Position numbers and translations under genes: made by a program. From contig NC_003030.1 of the NCBI RefSeq assembly GCF_000008765.1, forward strand, positions 3,196,001 through 3,260,000: a DNA stretch of 64,000 nt, in the 5' to 3' direction. The notes under the pieces were generated by a model. That model saw only the letters and a program-made list of their open reading frames with translations, did no database searches and was not told the DNA's origin. The stretch is from Clostridium acetobutylicum ATCC 824 (GTDB lineage: Bacteria; Bacillota; Clostridia; Clostridiales; Clostridiaceae). Numbering within the stretch: the first letter of the stretch is position 1; the number at the start of each line of letters is the position of its first letter. Below, in pieces: positions 54,087 through 63,514 of this stretch.

Positions 54087-54120
54087 AAAAGGATGCTGCT
54101 AGTGATAACAACATCCTTTT
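54087..54120 (-). terminator. Terminator of the rplM-rpsI operon
   Basis: AAAAGGATGTTG and CAGCATCCTTTT (minus strand) form a 12-bp stem with one wobble pair around a 10-base loop, about 70 bases after the rpsI stop. The end of the stem is T-rich. Confidence 0.75.
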
Positions 54121-54187
54121 AACATTTCCCACAACTTTTGAAACACTACAAATTGTAAGCTTTCTATTAATCCATATGTAATATAGA

Positions 54188-54580
54188 CTATCTCTTTGAG
54201 AATTGTGGTGCTCTTCTTGCCTTTTTAAGACCGTATTTCTTTCTTTCCTTCATTCTTGGATCTCTTGTTAAGAATCCTGCTTTTTTAAGTTCACCTTTTA
54301 AAGTTTCATCAGCCTTTAATAAAGCTCTTGAAATTCCGTGTCTTATAGCTCCTGCCTGGCCTGTGAATCCACCACCATGTACATTAACTAAAACATCGAA
54401 TTTTCCTTTAGTTCCTGTAAGATTTAAAGGTTGATTAACTATAAATCTTAAAGTTTCAAGTCCAAAATAATCTTCTGCACTTCTCTTATTTATTACAACT
54501 TTACCTTCACCAGGTACAAGTCTAACTCTAGCTACTGCTTCTTTTCTTCTTCCTGTTCCCATATATTGTACTTTTGCCAT
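54188..54580 (-). CDS. rpsI: 30S ribosomal protein S9
   Basis: The protein has 130 residues with the family pattern [17 protein letters not shown] at the N-terminus, [15 protein letters not shown] near 76, and the basic tail [12 protein letters not shown] that reaches the decoding site. It is part of the small subunit head. It lies 26 bases after rplM with AGGAGG, the usual rplM-rpsI pair. It is full length. Confidence 0.98.
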
Positions 54581-54605
54581 TTTAAATCCTCCTTCCGGCG
54601 TTTAA

Positions 54606-55040
54606 TTAATATTTCAACTCTAAAACTTCAGGTTTTTGAGCTTCATTATTATGCTCTTCGCCTTTATATACTTTTAATTTCTTAATCATTTTTCTTCCTA
54701 ATACACCGCTTGGAAGCATTCTTCTAACTGCTTCATAGAATACGAAGTCAGCTTTCTTAGCAATTGCATCTTTATATGACATTTCCTTTAATCCACCTGG
54801 ATATAAAGTATGGTGTCTAAACATTTTTTGATCTGCTTTTTTTCCTGTTAAAAGAACTTTTTCTGCATTTAAAACTATTACGTAATCTCCAGTATCAACA
54901 TTTGGAGTGTATATTGGCTTATTTTTTCCTCTTAAAATTGAAGCTATTTGACTTGCAGCTCTTCCAAGTGGCTTACCTGCAACATCAATAACATACCATT
55001 TTCTTTCGATTTCCTGTGGTTTCGCTAAGTACGATTTCAT
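54606..55040 (-). CDS. rplM: 50S ribosomal protein L13
   Basis: The protein has 144 residues with the L13 signature [20 protein letters not shown] at the N-terminus, [12 protein letters not shown] near 47, and [20 protein letters not shown] near 95. It is an early assembly protein of the large subunit. AAGGAGG precedes the ATG. It has its own consensus promoter about 100 bases upstream and a leader hairpin, and it is followed by rpsI. Confidence 0.98.
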   Translation of the reverse strand: MKSYLAKPQEIERKWYVIDVAGKPLGRAASQIASILRGKNKPIYTPNVDTGDYVIVLNAEKVLLTGKKADQKMFRHHTLYPGGLKEMSYKDAIAKKADFVFYEAVRRMLPSGVLGRKMIKKLKVYKGEEHNNEAQKPEVLELKY

Positions 55041-55094
55041 GGTTTTTCCTCCTTCAACAAATCTGTTTCTATTCTACGAGTTTCTTCTATGTCT

Positions 55095-55117
55095 AAGATC
55101 CGGGGCTAGTGGATCTT
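55095..55117 (-). promoter_or_regulatory. Leader hairpin of rplM (possible L13 leader)
   Basis: AAGATCC and GGATCTT form a perfect 7-bp stem around a 9-base loop about 17 bases past the predicted transcript start and 55 bases before rplM. L13 leader elements that allow autoregulation are known in Firmicutes; whether this one belongs to that class needs a structure comparison. Confidence 0.45.
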
Positions 55118-55140
55118 TTAATCATTTAACAAACATTTAA

Positions 55141-55169
55141 ATTATACTATAACCTGGCAGTCATGTCAA
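55141..55169 (-). promoter_or_regulatory. Consensus sigma-A promoter of rplM-rpsI
   Basis: On the minus strand TTGACA (55164-55169), a 17-base spacer and TATAAT (55141-55146) give a perfect consensus promoter, about 100 bases upstream of rplM. It makes rplM-rpsI at least partly independent of the large ribosomal operon upstream. Confidence 0.88.
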
Positions 55170-55193
55170 TAATCACGCTCACTATAATATAAT

Positions 55194-55928
55194 TTAATAC
55201 ATAACTTTTTCAAGACATAACCCCTTAGCTGGAACGACTCTTCCTGCTTTTGTCCTATCCTTTGATTCTACAATAGTTTTCACATTTAGAGGAGTTATCT
55301 TTTCTTCTCCTACTTCTAAAAGTGTTCCTACTATTATTCTCACCATATTGTACAAAAAACCATCACCCGTAACATAAAAAATTACTTTATTCTCATCCTC
55401 TACGATTCTGGCTTCATATATGGTTCTAATATTAGACTTAACTTTACTGCCCGTGCTCTTAAATGATGTGAAGTCATGAGTTCCCAAAATATATTTAGTT
55501 GCCTCACGCATAAGATCACAATTTAATTTATGCCCATATTGATAAACATAATTTCTGTCAATAGCTGCTCTTTGTAGTCTATTTAAAATGGTGTAGCTAT
55601 AAGTTTTTCCTTTGTTATCAAAACGTGAATGAAAATCCATTGGTACTTCCTCAGAATTGAGAGCTACTATATCATCTGGCAATACTGAATTTAGTACGAG
55701 ATAAAACTTCTCAGGCGGTATAACTGTGTTTGTCTTAAAATTGCATGTATAGGCTTTTGCGTGAACTCCAGAGTCAGTTCTGCTACAACCAATAACATCA
55801 ATTTTCTCTCCTGTTATTTCACCTATTATTTTCTCTACCTCTTCTTGAACAGTAACAACATTCTTTTGCTTTTGCCATCCACAATAGTTAGTACCATCAT
55901 ATTCTAATGTCAATTTAACATTTTTCAT
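55194..55928 (-). CDS. truA: tRNA pseudouridine(38-40) synthase
   Basis: The protein has 244 residues of the TruA family: LTLEYDGTNYCGWQKQKN at the N-terminus, IGCSRTDSGVHAKAYTC near 46 with the catalytic Asp52, and FLYNMVRIIVGTLLEVG near 196. It converts uridines 38-40 of the tRNA anticodon arm to pseudouridine. It is 12 bases after ecfT, the conserved place for truA in Firmicutes. No terminator is obvious before the rplM promoter. Confidence 0.96.
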   Translation of the reverse strand: MKNVKLTLEYDGTNYCGWQKQKNVVTVQEEVEKIIGEITGEKIDVIGCSRTDSGVHAKAYTCNFKTNTVIPPEKFYLVLNSVLPDDIVALNSEEVPMDFHSRFDNKGKTYSYTILNRLQRAAIDRNYVYQYGHKLNCDLMREATKYILGTHDFTSFKSTGSKVKSNIRTIYEARIVEDENKVIFYVTGDGFLYNMVRIIVGTLLEVGEEKITPLNVKTIVESKDRTKAGRVVPAKGLCLEKVMY

Positions 55929-55940
55929 AATAACACCTAT

Positions 55941-56744
55941 TTATAAGTAATTGCTTAAAACTGAAACTCCAACTAAAACTACACTGAAAAATACTGCTAC
56001 ACAATCCCGTGAGGTAAATTTTAACTGCTTCATTCTTGTTCTTCCTTCTCCGCCTCTATAGCATCTTGATTCCATTGCCATTGCAAGCTCATCTGCTCTT
56101 CTAAATGAGCTTATAAATAAAGGTACAAGTATAGGTATAAGACTTTTGGCTTTCTTTATTATGTTTCCAGAATCAATGTCTGCACCTCTTGCCATTTGTG
56201 CCTTCATTATTTTATCCGTTTCATCTATTAAAGTAGGTATAAATCTGAGAGCTATTGTCATCATCATTGCAAATTCATGTGCTGGAAGTCCTATTTTTGA
56301 AAATGGGGTCAACAATTTCTCAATTCCATCTGTGAGCTCAATTGGTGAGGTCGTGTATGTAAGCATAGACGTACCTATTATGAGAAATATTAATCTTATA
56401 GACATAAATGCTGCTAAAACGAGCCCTTCCTTGTATATATGTATAAAGCTCCAATGAAATAAGGGTGCCGCAGCTCCTGGTGTCATAAAGATATTTAATG
56501 CCCCAGTAAATATTATAAGCAATAATATAGGCTTTAAGCTTTTATAGATATATTTCATTTTAATACCAGATATAAAAATTATAAAAAGCGTAAAAGCTGT
56601 TATAAAAATATATCCTTTAAATTTATCTATTAAAAACAAATTAACTATATAAACAAGAGACAGTAAAATTTTTGTTCTAGGATCCAGTTTATGAATGAAT
56701 GATTTTCCAGGTATATACTGTCCTATCGTTATATCCTTAATCAT
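55941..56744 (-). CDS. ecfT: ECF transporter transmembrane component EcfT
   Basis: The protein has 267 residues with about five to six membrane helices and the coupling region with two Ala-Arg-Gly type motifs, KAQMARGAD near 180 and [12 protein letters not shown] near 232, which contact the ATPases. EcfT joins the ATPase pair to vitamin-binding S components encoded elsewhere. It overlaps ecfA2 by 4 bases. An older name for the family is CbiQ; here it belongs to the shared group II module, not to cobalt transport. Confidence 0.93.
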   Translation of the reverse strand: MIKDITIGQYIPGKSFIHKLDPRTKILLSLVYIVNLFLIDKFKGYIFITAFTLFIIFISGIKMKYIYKSLKPILLLIIFTGALNIFMTPGAAAPLFHWSFIHIYKEGLVLAAFMSIRLIFLIIGTSMLTYTTSPIELTDGIEKLLTPFSKIGLPAHEFAMMMTIALRFIPTLIDETDKIMKAQMARGADIDSGNIIKKAKSLIPILVPLFISSFRRADELAMAMESRCYRGGEGRTRMKQLKFTSRDCVAVFFSVVLVGVSVLSNYL

Positions 56745-57601
56745 CTCTTAGCACTCTCCAATACTCTAAGAATTTCCTTTTTTGCTGCTTCAATCGTAAA
56801 TATATCCTTAGATATATCGAAGCCTTTTTCTCTAAGCTTCCTGACAAGGTAAGTAACCTTAGGAACAGCAAGACCTACTTTTTCAAGTGTATCTATTTCA
56901 TTGAAAACCTCATCCAAATTTCCACTTAATATACATCTTGAATCATACATGACAAAAATCTTATCAGCTACTTTTGCAACATCTTCCATGCTATGGGATA
57001 CAAGAATTATGGTCATCTTATATTCTTTCTGAAGCTTTTTTATTTCATAGAGAATATCATCTCTCCCCTTTGGATCAAGACCAGCTGTCGGTTCATCCAG
57101 TATTAAAACCTTAGGCTCCATGGCAACTACTCCAGCAATAGCAACTCTTCTTTTCTGACCACCACTTAATTCAAAGGGTGATTTATCTTTAAAGTCATTA
57201 TACTCGAGTCCAACCATTTTCATCGCCTTTTTTACTCTTGTAGAAACCTCTTCTTCACTTAATCCCATATTTCTAGGACCAAACGCTATATCTTTTTCTA
57301 TTGTCTCCTCAAAGAGCTGATATTCAGGATATTGAAATACAAGTCCAACCTTTTTTCTTATATCATTAAGTTTAACTGATTTATCCGTTATATCCACATC
57401 ATCAATAAAAATACTTCCAGAAGTGGGTTTTAAAAGTCCATTAATCTGTTGAATCAAAGTTGATTTTCCAGAGCCTGTATGACCTATAAATACTGCAAAT
57501 TCACCATCCTCAATTGTAATATTTACATTATCAAGTGCTTTCTTTTCAAAAGGTGTCCCAGGCATATAAGTATATGTTAAATTTTCTATTTTAATCGGCA
57601 T
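56741..57601 (-). CDS. ecfA2: ECF transporter ATPase EcfA2
   Basis: The protein has 286 residues with ABC ATPase motifs: Walker [10 protein letters not shown] near 39, Q-loop [11 protein letters not shown], signature [19 protein letters not shown] near 145, and Walker [13 protein letters not shown]. It pairs with EcfA1 to drive vitamin uptake through EcfT and S proteins. It overlaps ecfA1 by 16 bases and ecfT by 4 bases, so all three are translationally coupled. Confidence 0.95.
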
Positions 57602-58431
57602 AATTCATTCACCATCTCATCTATTGTAAGTATATCATCTTTAACATTAATACCTTCTTTTTTTAGTTCATATGCAAGTTCTGTCATTTGAGGTACATCA
57701 AGTCCTATTTCCTTCATTGTCTTTACATCTTTGAAAACTTCTCTTGGAACTCCACTTTTTATAACTTTTCCTTTATCCATTACTACTATTCTATCTGCAT
57801 TAATCGCTTCTTCCATATAATGTGTTATTAAAATTATAGTTATATGAGAATTTTTATTTAAATCCATTATAGTATTTACAACTTCTTCTCTTCCTTTTGG
57901 GTCAAGCATAGCAGTGGACTCATCAAATACAATACATTTAGGATGCATAGCTAAAACACCAGCAATAGCTACCCTTTGCTTTTGACCACCAGATAATAAA
58001 TGAGGTTCATGCTTTCTGTACTCATACATTCCAACACTCTTAAGAGCATTATCTACTCTTTCCCTTATCTCTGATGGTTTAACACCTAAATTTTCAGGTC
58101 CAAATGCAACATCCTCTTCAACAATTGTAGCTACTATTTGGTTGTCCGGATTTTGAAATACCATACCTGTCTTACTTCTTATGGTCCATACATCTTCTTC
58201 ATTTGAAGTATCAAGCCCTTCAACTATTACCTTTCCATCAGTAGGCACCAAAAGGGCATTTAAATGTTTAGCAAGTGTTGACTTACCAGAACCATTTCTT
58301 CCTAATATAACTAAAAATTCTCCTTCATTTACCTCTAAGGTAACATCATTAACTGCAGTGGTATTCTTAGATTCGTCTTCATTTTTGTACTGATATACTA
58401 CATTTTTACATTCCACCATTTTATTATACAT
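57586..58431 (-). CDS. ecfA1: ECF transporter ATPase EcfA1
   Basis: The protein has 281 residues with Walker [10 protein letters not shown] near 43, [20 protein letters not shown], signature [19 protein letters not shown], and Walker [16 protein letters not shown]. The Asp-Glu-Ser (not Pro) after Walker B is usual for EcfA1. It is the first of the three-gene ECF core next to the ribosomal cluster, an arrangement conserved in Firmicutes. GAGGTG precedes the ATG. A hairpin in the gap to rplQ may lower read-through. Confidence 0.95.
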
Positions 58432-58475
58432 ACGAACACCTCTACTTGCAAAGCAGTTTATTTATTTATTAAAAT

Positions 58476-58499
58476 AGGGACTAAGCTAGCTTAATCCCT
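58476..58499 (-). terminator. Weak terminator or attenuator after rplQ
   Basis: AGGGATTAAGC and GCTTAGTCCCT (minus strand) form an 11-bp stem with a G-T pair and a 2-base loop, followed by ATTTTAATAAATAAATAAA, which is AT-rich rather than a pure T-run. It lies 12 bases after rplQ and may reduce transcription into the ECF genes. Confidence 0.6.
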
Positions 58500-58511
58500 T
58501 TAAATTAGTAA

Positions 58512-58856
58512 CTACACTAATTCTAGTATAACAATTTCTGCTCCGTCGCCTCTTCTTGGTCCCATTTTGTAGATTCTAGTGTATCCACCGTTTCTCTCGC
58601 TGTACTTTGGAGCAACTTCATCAAATAATTTTTTAACAACTGTTTCTTCTGTTACAAAGCTAAGAACTTGTCTTCTAGCATGTAAATCTCCTCTCTTTGC
58701 AAGAGTGATCATTTTTTCTGCTAAACTTCTAGTTTCTTTTGCTCTTGTTACAGTAGTCTCTATTTTACCATGCTTTAAAAAACTAGTAACTAGATTTCTA
58801 AGCATTGCTCTTCTTTGGTCAGTAGGACGACCTAATTTACGATAACCTGATGCCAT
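58512..58856 (-). CDS. rplQ: 50S ribosomal protein L17
   Basis: The protein has 114 residues with [20 protein letters not shown] at the N-terminus, the family signature, and [20 protein letters not shown] near the end. It lies near the peptide exit tunnel. It follows rpoA by 21 bases with AGGAGG and ends the alpha-type operon, as in most bacteria. Confidence 0.98.
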   Translation of the reverse strand: MASGYRKLGRPTDQRRAMLRNLVTSFLKHGKIETTVTRAKETRSLAEKMITLAKRGDLHARRQVLSFVTEETVVKKLFDEVAPKYSERNGGYTRIYKMGPRRGDGAEIVILELV

Positions 58857-58877
58857 GCCTATACCTCCTTACTTTAA

Positions 58878-59825
58878 CTATTCATCATTTAACTTTAATG
58901 ATAATCCTAAAGCTTTAAGTTTCTGTTCAACTTCTTCTAAAGATTTTCTTCCAAGGTTTCTAACTTTCATCATATCTTCCATGGATCTTTGAGTTAATTC
59001 TTGAACAGTGTTTATTCCTGCTCTCTTTAAGCAATTATAACTTCTAACTGAAAGATCAAGTTCTTCGATAGTCATCTCAAGAACCTTTTCCTTCTTATCT
59101 TCTTCTTTTTCTACCATTATCTCCACATCATCTGCATGATCTGTAAGAGTCATAAATAATTTAAAATGCTCTATAAGTATCTTTGCTGCCAAACTAATTG
59201 CTTCTTCTGGTCTTATAGTACCATTTCCCCATACTTCTATGGTGAGTTTGTCGTAATCAGTTATTTGAGCAACTCTTGTATTTTCAACAGTGAAATTCAC
59301 TCTTTTGATTGGAGAATATATTGAATCAACTGCTATTGTTCCTATAGGCATGTCATCTCTTTTATTCTTATTCTGAGTAACATAACCTCTGCCTCTGTTA
59401 ACTTCAATTTCCATATATAGCTTTCCATCTTCATCGAGAGTTGCTATATGTAAATCCTTATTGATAACTTCTACAGATCCATCAGTTCTTATATCAGCGC
59501 CTGTAACCTCTCCAGGTCCATGTGCATCTATATATATTACTTTAGAATCTTCACCTTCCATTTTGAGGCATAAAGCTTTAATGTTAAGTATCAATTCTGT
59601 AACGTCTTCTTTTACTCCTTTAACAGTTGAAAACTCATGAAGTACTCCCTCAATTCTCACTGAATTAGCGGCAACTCCTGGTAAAGATGAAAGAAGTATT
59701 CTTCTTAATGAATTGCCCAGGGTAATTCCATATCCTCTTTCAAGAGGTTCTACAACAAACCTGCCATAAGAACCATCTTCTGTAGACTCAACACATTCTA
59801 TTTTAGGTTTTTCTATTTCCAACAT
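58878..59825 (-). CDS. rpoA: RNA polymerase alpha subunit
   Basis: The protein has 315 residues. The N-terminal dimerisation domain has [20 protein letters not shown] and [15 protein letters not shown]. An acidic linker with [10 protein letters not shown] (about 235-245) leads to the C-terminal domain with [19 protein letters not shown] and [15 protein letters not shown], which binds UP elements and activators. It is preceded by GGAGGG and lies between rpsD and rplQ in the conserved order. Confidence 0.99.
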   Translation of the reverse strand: MLEIEKPKIECVESTEDGSYGRFVVEPLERGYGITLGNSLRRILLSSLPGVAANSVRIEGVLHEFSTVKGVKEDVTELILNIKALCLKMEGEDSKVIYIDAHGPGEVTGADIRTDGSVEVINKDLHIATLDEDGKLYMEIEVNRGRGYVTQNKNKRDDMPIGTIAVDSIYSPIKRVNFTVENTRVAQITDYDKLTIEVWGNGTIRPEEAISLAAKILIEHFKLFMTLTDHADDVEIMVEKEEDKKEKVLEMTIEELDLSVRSYNCLKRAGINTVQELTQRSMEDMMKVRNLGRKSLEEVEQKLKALGLSLKLNDE

Positions 59826-59888
59826 ATCTATAACCCTCCTTAAAAATAAAATGGCAACCTATATTGAGGGTAACTGAATACAGTCAAA

Positions 59889-60509
59889 TTACTTACTATA
59901 TAACTCAACGATCAATGTCTCTTTAATTGGAGTATCTATATCCTCTCTATTTGGCTCTGCAACTATTTTCGCTTCAAAATTATCATAGTTTGCTTCAATC
60001 CATGCTGGTAAAGTCTTTGGATTTTCTGCAAAAGTCTTGAATTTTTCAGTTCCTCTACTCTTCTCACTAACAGATACTACTTCATTAACTTTTAATGTAT
60101 ATGAAGGTATATCTACTTTCTTTCCATTTACAAGGAAATGTCCGTGAGTAACTAATTGTCTTGCTTCTTTTCTTGAGCTACCATAGCCTAATTTGTAAGC
60201 CACGTTATCAAGTCTTAATTCCAAAAGCTTAAGTAGGTTTTCACCTGATATTCCTTTAATTCTTTCAGCTCTTTTATAGTATATTCTAAATTGTTTTTCA
60301 AGAACTCCATATATTCTTTTTGCTTTTTGTTTTTCTCTTAATTGTAATCCGTAGTTTGAAATTTTCTTTCTGCTCTGTCCATGTACTCCTGGTGCATAAC
60401 CTCTTCTTGTAAATGCACATTTATCTGTATAGCATCTATCACCCTTAAGGAATAATTTCAAACCTTCTCTTCTGCATAATCTGCATACAGCTCCAGTATA
60501 TCTAGCCAT
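59889..60509 (-). CDS. rpsD: 30S ribosomal protein S4, zinc-type
   Basis: The protein has 206 residues with the S4 RNA-binding domain near 97-160 ([19 protein letters not shown] and the following [17 protein letters not shown]). The N-terminal region has four cysteines (9, 12, 26, 31) in a C-x2-C / C-x4-C pattern, a zinc-binding form. S4 starts assembly of the 30S body and can repress its own synthesis in several bacteria. It lies between rpsK and rpoA with GGAGGT upstream. Confidence 0.98.
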   Translation of the reverse strand: MARYTGAVCRLCRREGLKLFLKGDRCYTDKCAFTRRGYAPGVHGQSRKKISNYGLQLREKQKAKRIYGVLEKQFRIYYKRAERIKGISGENLLKLLELRLDNVAYKLGYGSSRKEARQLVTHGHFLVNGKKVDIPSYTLKVNEVVSVSEKSRGTEKFKTFAENPKTLPAWIEANYDNFEAKIVAEPNREDIDTPIKETLIVELYSK

Positions 60510-60536
60510 TAAATATTCACACCTCCTATATTTCTA

Positions 60537-60932
60537 TTAAACTCTTCTTCTTTTTGGTGGTCTGCAGCCATTGTGTGGTATTGGAGTAACATCTTTTATT
60601 AATGTAACCTCTAATCCTGCAGCCTGTAATGATCTTATTGCAGCTTCTCTTCCTGATCCTGGTCCTTTTACAAACACATCAACACTCTTAAGTCCGTGTT
60701 CCATTGCTGTTTTAGCAGCTGTTTCAGCAGCCATTTGAGCAGCAAAAGGAGTGCTTTTTCTTGATCCTTTAAATCCTAATCCACCTGCACTTGACCATGA
60801 TAAAGCATTTCCATTAACATCAGTTATAGTAACTATAGAATTGTTAAAAGTTGATTTAATATGTGCACAACCGTGCTCTATATTTTTTTTCTCTTTTCTT
60901 CTTCTAGTTTTCTTATTTTTCTGTACAGCCAT
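60537..60932 (-). CDS. rpsK: 30S ribosomal protein S11
   Basis: The protein has 131 residues with [20 protein letters not shown] near the N-terminus, [20 protein letters not shown] in the middle and [18 protein letters not shown] at the C-terminus, all typical. It is part of the 30S platform. It follows rpsM by 28 bases and precedes rpsD. GGAGGG and GGAG sites precede the ATG. Confidence 0.98.
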   Translation of the reverse strand: MAVQKNKKTRRRKEKKNIEHGCAHIKSTFNNSIVTITDVNGNALSWSSAGGLGFKGSRKSTPFAAQMAAETAAKTAMEHGLKSVDVFVKGPGSGREAAIRSLQAAGLEVTLIKDVTPIPHNGCRPPKRRRV

Positions 60933-60960
60933 ACTTTTCTCCTTCCCTCCTTATCTTATA

Positions 60961-61332
60961 CTATTTTTTCTTCTTAGAAGCAACTGCCTTCTTTGGACCT
61001 TTTCTTGTTCTTGCATTTGTTTTAGTTTTTTGTCCTCTAACTGGAAGTCCTCTTCTATGTCTGATTCCTCTGTAGCATCCAATTTCAACTAATCTCTTTA
61101 TATTTAAAGCTACTTCTCTTCTTAAATCACCTTCGATTTTGAAGTTCTTGTTAATGTAATCTCTTAATGCATTAACTTCTTCTTCAGTTAAATCCTTAAC
61201 TCTAGTTTCAGGATTAACACTTGTAGCTTTTATAATTTTTCTTGAACTTGTTAGTCCTATACCATATATATAAGTTAGACCTATTTCAACTCTTTTTTCT
61301 TTTGGTAGGTCAATACCGGCTATTCTCGCCAT
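60961..61332 (-). CDS. rpsM: 30S ribosomal protein S13
   Basis: The protein has 123 residues with [20 protein letters not shown] at the start, [20 protein letters not shown] near 90, and a basic tail. It contacts the 50S subunit and tRNA in the head. The start is taken at the usual MARIAG ATG (61332); an ATG two codons earlier (61338) is nearer the AGGAGG site and may be used. It lies behind a 110-bp gap after rpmJ that contains a long inverted repeat. Confidence 0.97.
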   Translation of the reverse strand: MARIAGIDLPKEKRVEIGLTYIYGIGLTSSRKIIKATSVNPETRVKDLTEEEVNALRDYINKNFKIEGDLRREVALNIKRLVEIGCYRGIRHRRGLPVRGQKTKTNARTRKGPKKAVASKKKK

Positions 61333-61382
61333 TGACATTTACACCTCCTGGTTTTGTATATATTTATTATTTATATTATAAA

Positions 61383-61432
61383 GTTTTAGGCAACAAAGTG
61401 TTTAACCTTTTTGTTGGCAGCCGTCCTAAAAC
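61383..61432 (-). other. Structured RNA candidate between rpmJ and rpsM
   Basis: On the minus strand GTTTTAGG (61432-61425) pairs with CCTAAAAC (61390-61383), and inner CAACAAA (61416-61410) pairs with TTTGTTG (61397-61391), leaving an 8-base bulge ACGGCTGC on the upstream side and a 12-base loop. There is no T-run after it, so it is not a simple terminator. It may be a regulatory or processing structure in the ribosomal transcript. Confidence 0.5.
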
Positions 61433-61446
61433 ACATATTAACTTTA

Positions 61447-61572
<126 letters not shown>

Positions 61573-61575
61573 TTA

Positions 61576-61794
61576 TTACTTTGCCCTCCAGGTGATTCTT
61601 CCACGAGTTAAATCATATGGTGAAAGCTCAACTGTTACTTTATCTCCGGGCAATATTCTTATAAAGTTCATTCTAAGTTTACCTGAAATATGAGCCAAGA
61701 TCTTTTGACCACTTTCAAGTTCAACTTCAAACATTGCATTAGGTAACGATTCTAAAACCGTACCCTGCATCTCAATTACATCTTCTTTTGACAT
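61576..61794 (-). CDS. infA: Translation initiation factor IF-1
   Basis: The product is 72 residues: an S1/OB fold with [20 protein letters not shown] at the start, [19 protein letters not shown] in the middle, and [18 protein letters not shown] at the end, all family hallmarks. It binds the 30S A site at initiation. The start at 61794 is the standard one; a longer frame upstream overlaps the KOW gene. It precedes rpmJ. Confidence 0.98.
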   Translation of the reverse strand: MSKEDVIEMQGTVLESLPNAMFEVELESGQKILAHISGKLRMNFIRILPGDKVTVELSPYDLTRGRITWRAK

Positions 61795-61801
61795 AAGGTA
61801 A

Positions 61802-62080
61802 TCAAACCTCCTTACTGGTACATACTGACTCAAGAAATTTTCTGATGGCTGAATTACTTATGGGATAATTGGATTTGAGCTCAGCTCTTACATCCTCACA
61901 AACCATATCTGTAATGGAAAGGTGCTTCAGCTTTTTTTTCTTAGGTTTTTCAACTTTTCTCAAATCACCATCAGAAATATATACATATTTATCATCAATT
62001 ACTCCAACAATTATAAAACAACCATCTTTATCTCTTCCGGCTTTTGAATAAACTACCTTACCAAGATAATTTTCATTCAT
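61802..62080 (-). CDS. KOW-domain RNA-binding protein (L14e-like)
   Basis: The protein has 92 residues. The N-terminal half has a KOW-like beta barrel with [20 protein letters not shown], and a lysine run [12 protein letters not shown] follows near 43-54. The family (COG2163, L14e/L6e/L27e-like) occurs in Firmicutes between map and infA and is thought to bind RNA or ribosomes; its role is not established. AGGTG precedes the ATG; map ends 12 bases upstream. Confidence 0.88.
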   Translation of the reverse strand: MNENYLGKVVYSKAGRDKDGCFIIVGVIDDKYVYISDGDLRKVEKPKKKKLKHLSITDMVCEDVRAELKSNYPISNSAIRKFLESVCTSKEV

Positions 62081-62092
62081 ATATTCACCTCG

Positions 62093-62845
62093 TTATTCAC
62101 ACAAAGTCAGTATTTCAGGTCCGTTATCCAATATAGCAACTGTATTTTCATAATGAGCAGCTAAACTACCATCTTGAGTTACTACAGTCCAATCGTTACT
62201 CTGTGTTTTCACCATATAAGTTCCAACATCAACCATTGGCTCAATTGCCAACACCATTCCGTGAACAAGTTTTGGTCCTCTACCTGGTCTACCGTAATTC
62301 GGCACCTCTGGATCTTCGTGCATTTCTTTTCCTATTCCATGACCAACATAATCTCTAACTACACCGTATCCAAAACTTTCTACATACTCCTGAATAGAGT
62401 GTGATATATCTGTAAGTCTATTTCCGATAACAGCCTTTTCTACGCCCTTAAAAAAGCTCTCTTTAGTCACTTTAATAAGCTTTGCAGCTTCCTCTGATAT
62501 CTCTCCAATAGCAAAAGTCCTAGCAGCATCCCCTTGGTATCCGTTTAAAATAGCACCACAATCTACACTTATAATATCACCTTCATGTAGAACCCTATGC
62601 TTAGATGGTATACCATGAATAACTTCTTCATTTATTGATGTACATATTGATGCTGGAAAACCACCATATCCTTTAAATGAAGGAATTGCATTGTATTTCT
62701 TAATAAAATCTTCAGCTAATCTATCTAAATCTGCAGTTGTTACACCTGGCTTTGCAGCCTTTTCAAGCATGTTGAGTGTTTCCCCAACTATTTTTCCAGC
62801 TTGCCTCATATACTCAATTTCAGTGTCGTTTTTAATTATAATCAT
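62093..62845 (-). CDS. map: Methionine aminopeptidase, type I
   Basis: The protein has 250 residues with the pita-bread fold motifs: VIHGIPSKHRVLHEGDIISVDCGA with the metal-binding Asp, GDAARTFAIG, DYVGHGIGKEMHEDPEVPNYG with the metal His, and VLAIEPMV with Glu. It removes the initiator methionine from new proteins. It follows adk directly (one-base gap) with AGGAGAG. It lacks the N-terminal zinc-finger extension of some members, as is usual for this genus. Confidence 0.98.
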   Translation of the reverse strand: MIIIKNDTEIEYMRQAGKIVGETLNMLEKAAKPGVTTADLDRLAEDFIKKYNAIPSFKGYGGFPASICTSINEEVIHGIPSKHRVLHEGDIISVDCGAILNGYQGDAARTFAIGEISEEAAKLIKVTKESFFKGVEKAVIGNRLTDISHSIQEYVESFGYGVVRDYVGHGIGKEMHEDPEVPNYGRPGRGPKLVHGMVLAIEPMVDVGTYMVKTQSNDWTVVTQDGSLAAHYENTVAILDNGPEILTLCE

Positions 62846-63493
62846 CTATATCTCTCCTAAGACATTTCTTATATCCTCAAAAACTTTATCTATATCCTGA
62901 GTACCATCAACTGATTTAAGAACTGCTTCATTTCTATAATATACTACAAGTGGCTCAGTCTGTCTATCATAAACATCTAATCTCTCTTTAACTGTATCCT
63001 CTGAATCATCTTTTCTTTGAACCACAGGACTACCACAGAGATCACATATACCTTCCACTTTAGTAGGATTATATTCAATGTGATAACTAGCTCCACATTT
63101 ACTACAAACTCTTCTTCCTGTCATTCTGTTAAATATTTTTTCTCTTGGAACGTCTATTAACAATGCACAATCAATTTTTTCTTTTCTGCCTACAAGAAAT
63201 TTATCAAGGGCTTCTGCTTGATTTACTGTTCTTGGAAAGCCATCTAGTAAAAATCCACTTTTGCAATCATCTTTAGATATTCTATCCTTAACTATATCTA
63301 TAGTTAATTCATCTGGAACTAGAAGACCTTTATCCATATATCCTTTAGCCTTCATTCCAAGTTCTGTTTTTCCACTTATATTAGCTCTAAATATATCACC
63401 TGTTGATATGTGAGGAATAGAGAATTCACTGCTTATTAACTTTGCCTGAGTTCCTTTTCCTGCACCTGGAGGACCTAATAAAATTATTTTCAT
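62846..63493 (-). CDS. adk: Adenylate kinase, zinc-lid type
   Basis: The protein has 215 residues with the Walker loop [10 protein letters not shown] (7-16), [26 protein letters not shown], and a LID domain with two Cys pairs (CSKC and CDLC near 130-153) that bind zinc. It interconverts AMP, ADP and ATP. It lies 21 bases after secY. The secY-adk-map order is conserved in Firmicutes. Confidence 0.98.
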   Translation of the reverse strand: MKIILLGPPGAGKGTQAKLISSEFSIPHISTGDIFRANISGKTELGMKAKGYMDKGLLVPDELTIDIVKDRISKDDCKSGFLLDGFPRTVNQAEALDKFLVGRKEKIDCALLIDVPREKIFNRMTGRRVCSKCGASYHIEYNPTKVEGICDLCGSPVVQRKDDSEDTVKERLDVYDRQTEPLVVYYRNEAVLKSVDGTQDIDKVFEDIRNVLGEI

Positions 63494-63514
63494 CTAATCA
63501 TCCCAATCTACATA

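Noticed and set aside
59826-59888. Possible internal promoter before rpoA (TTGACT-N18-TATAGG)
   Set aside because: The -10 match is weak and the spacing long; the gap is short and rpoA is normally co-transcribed with rpsD.
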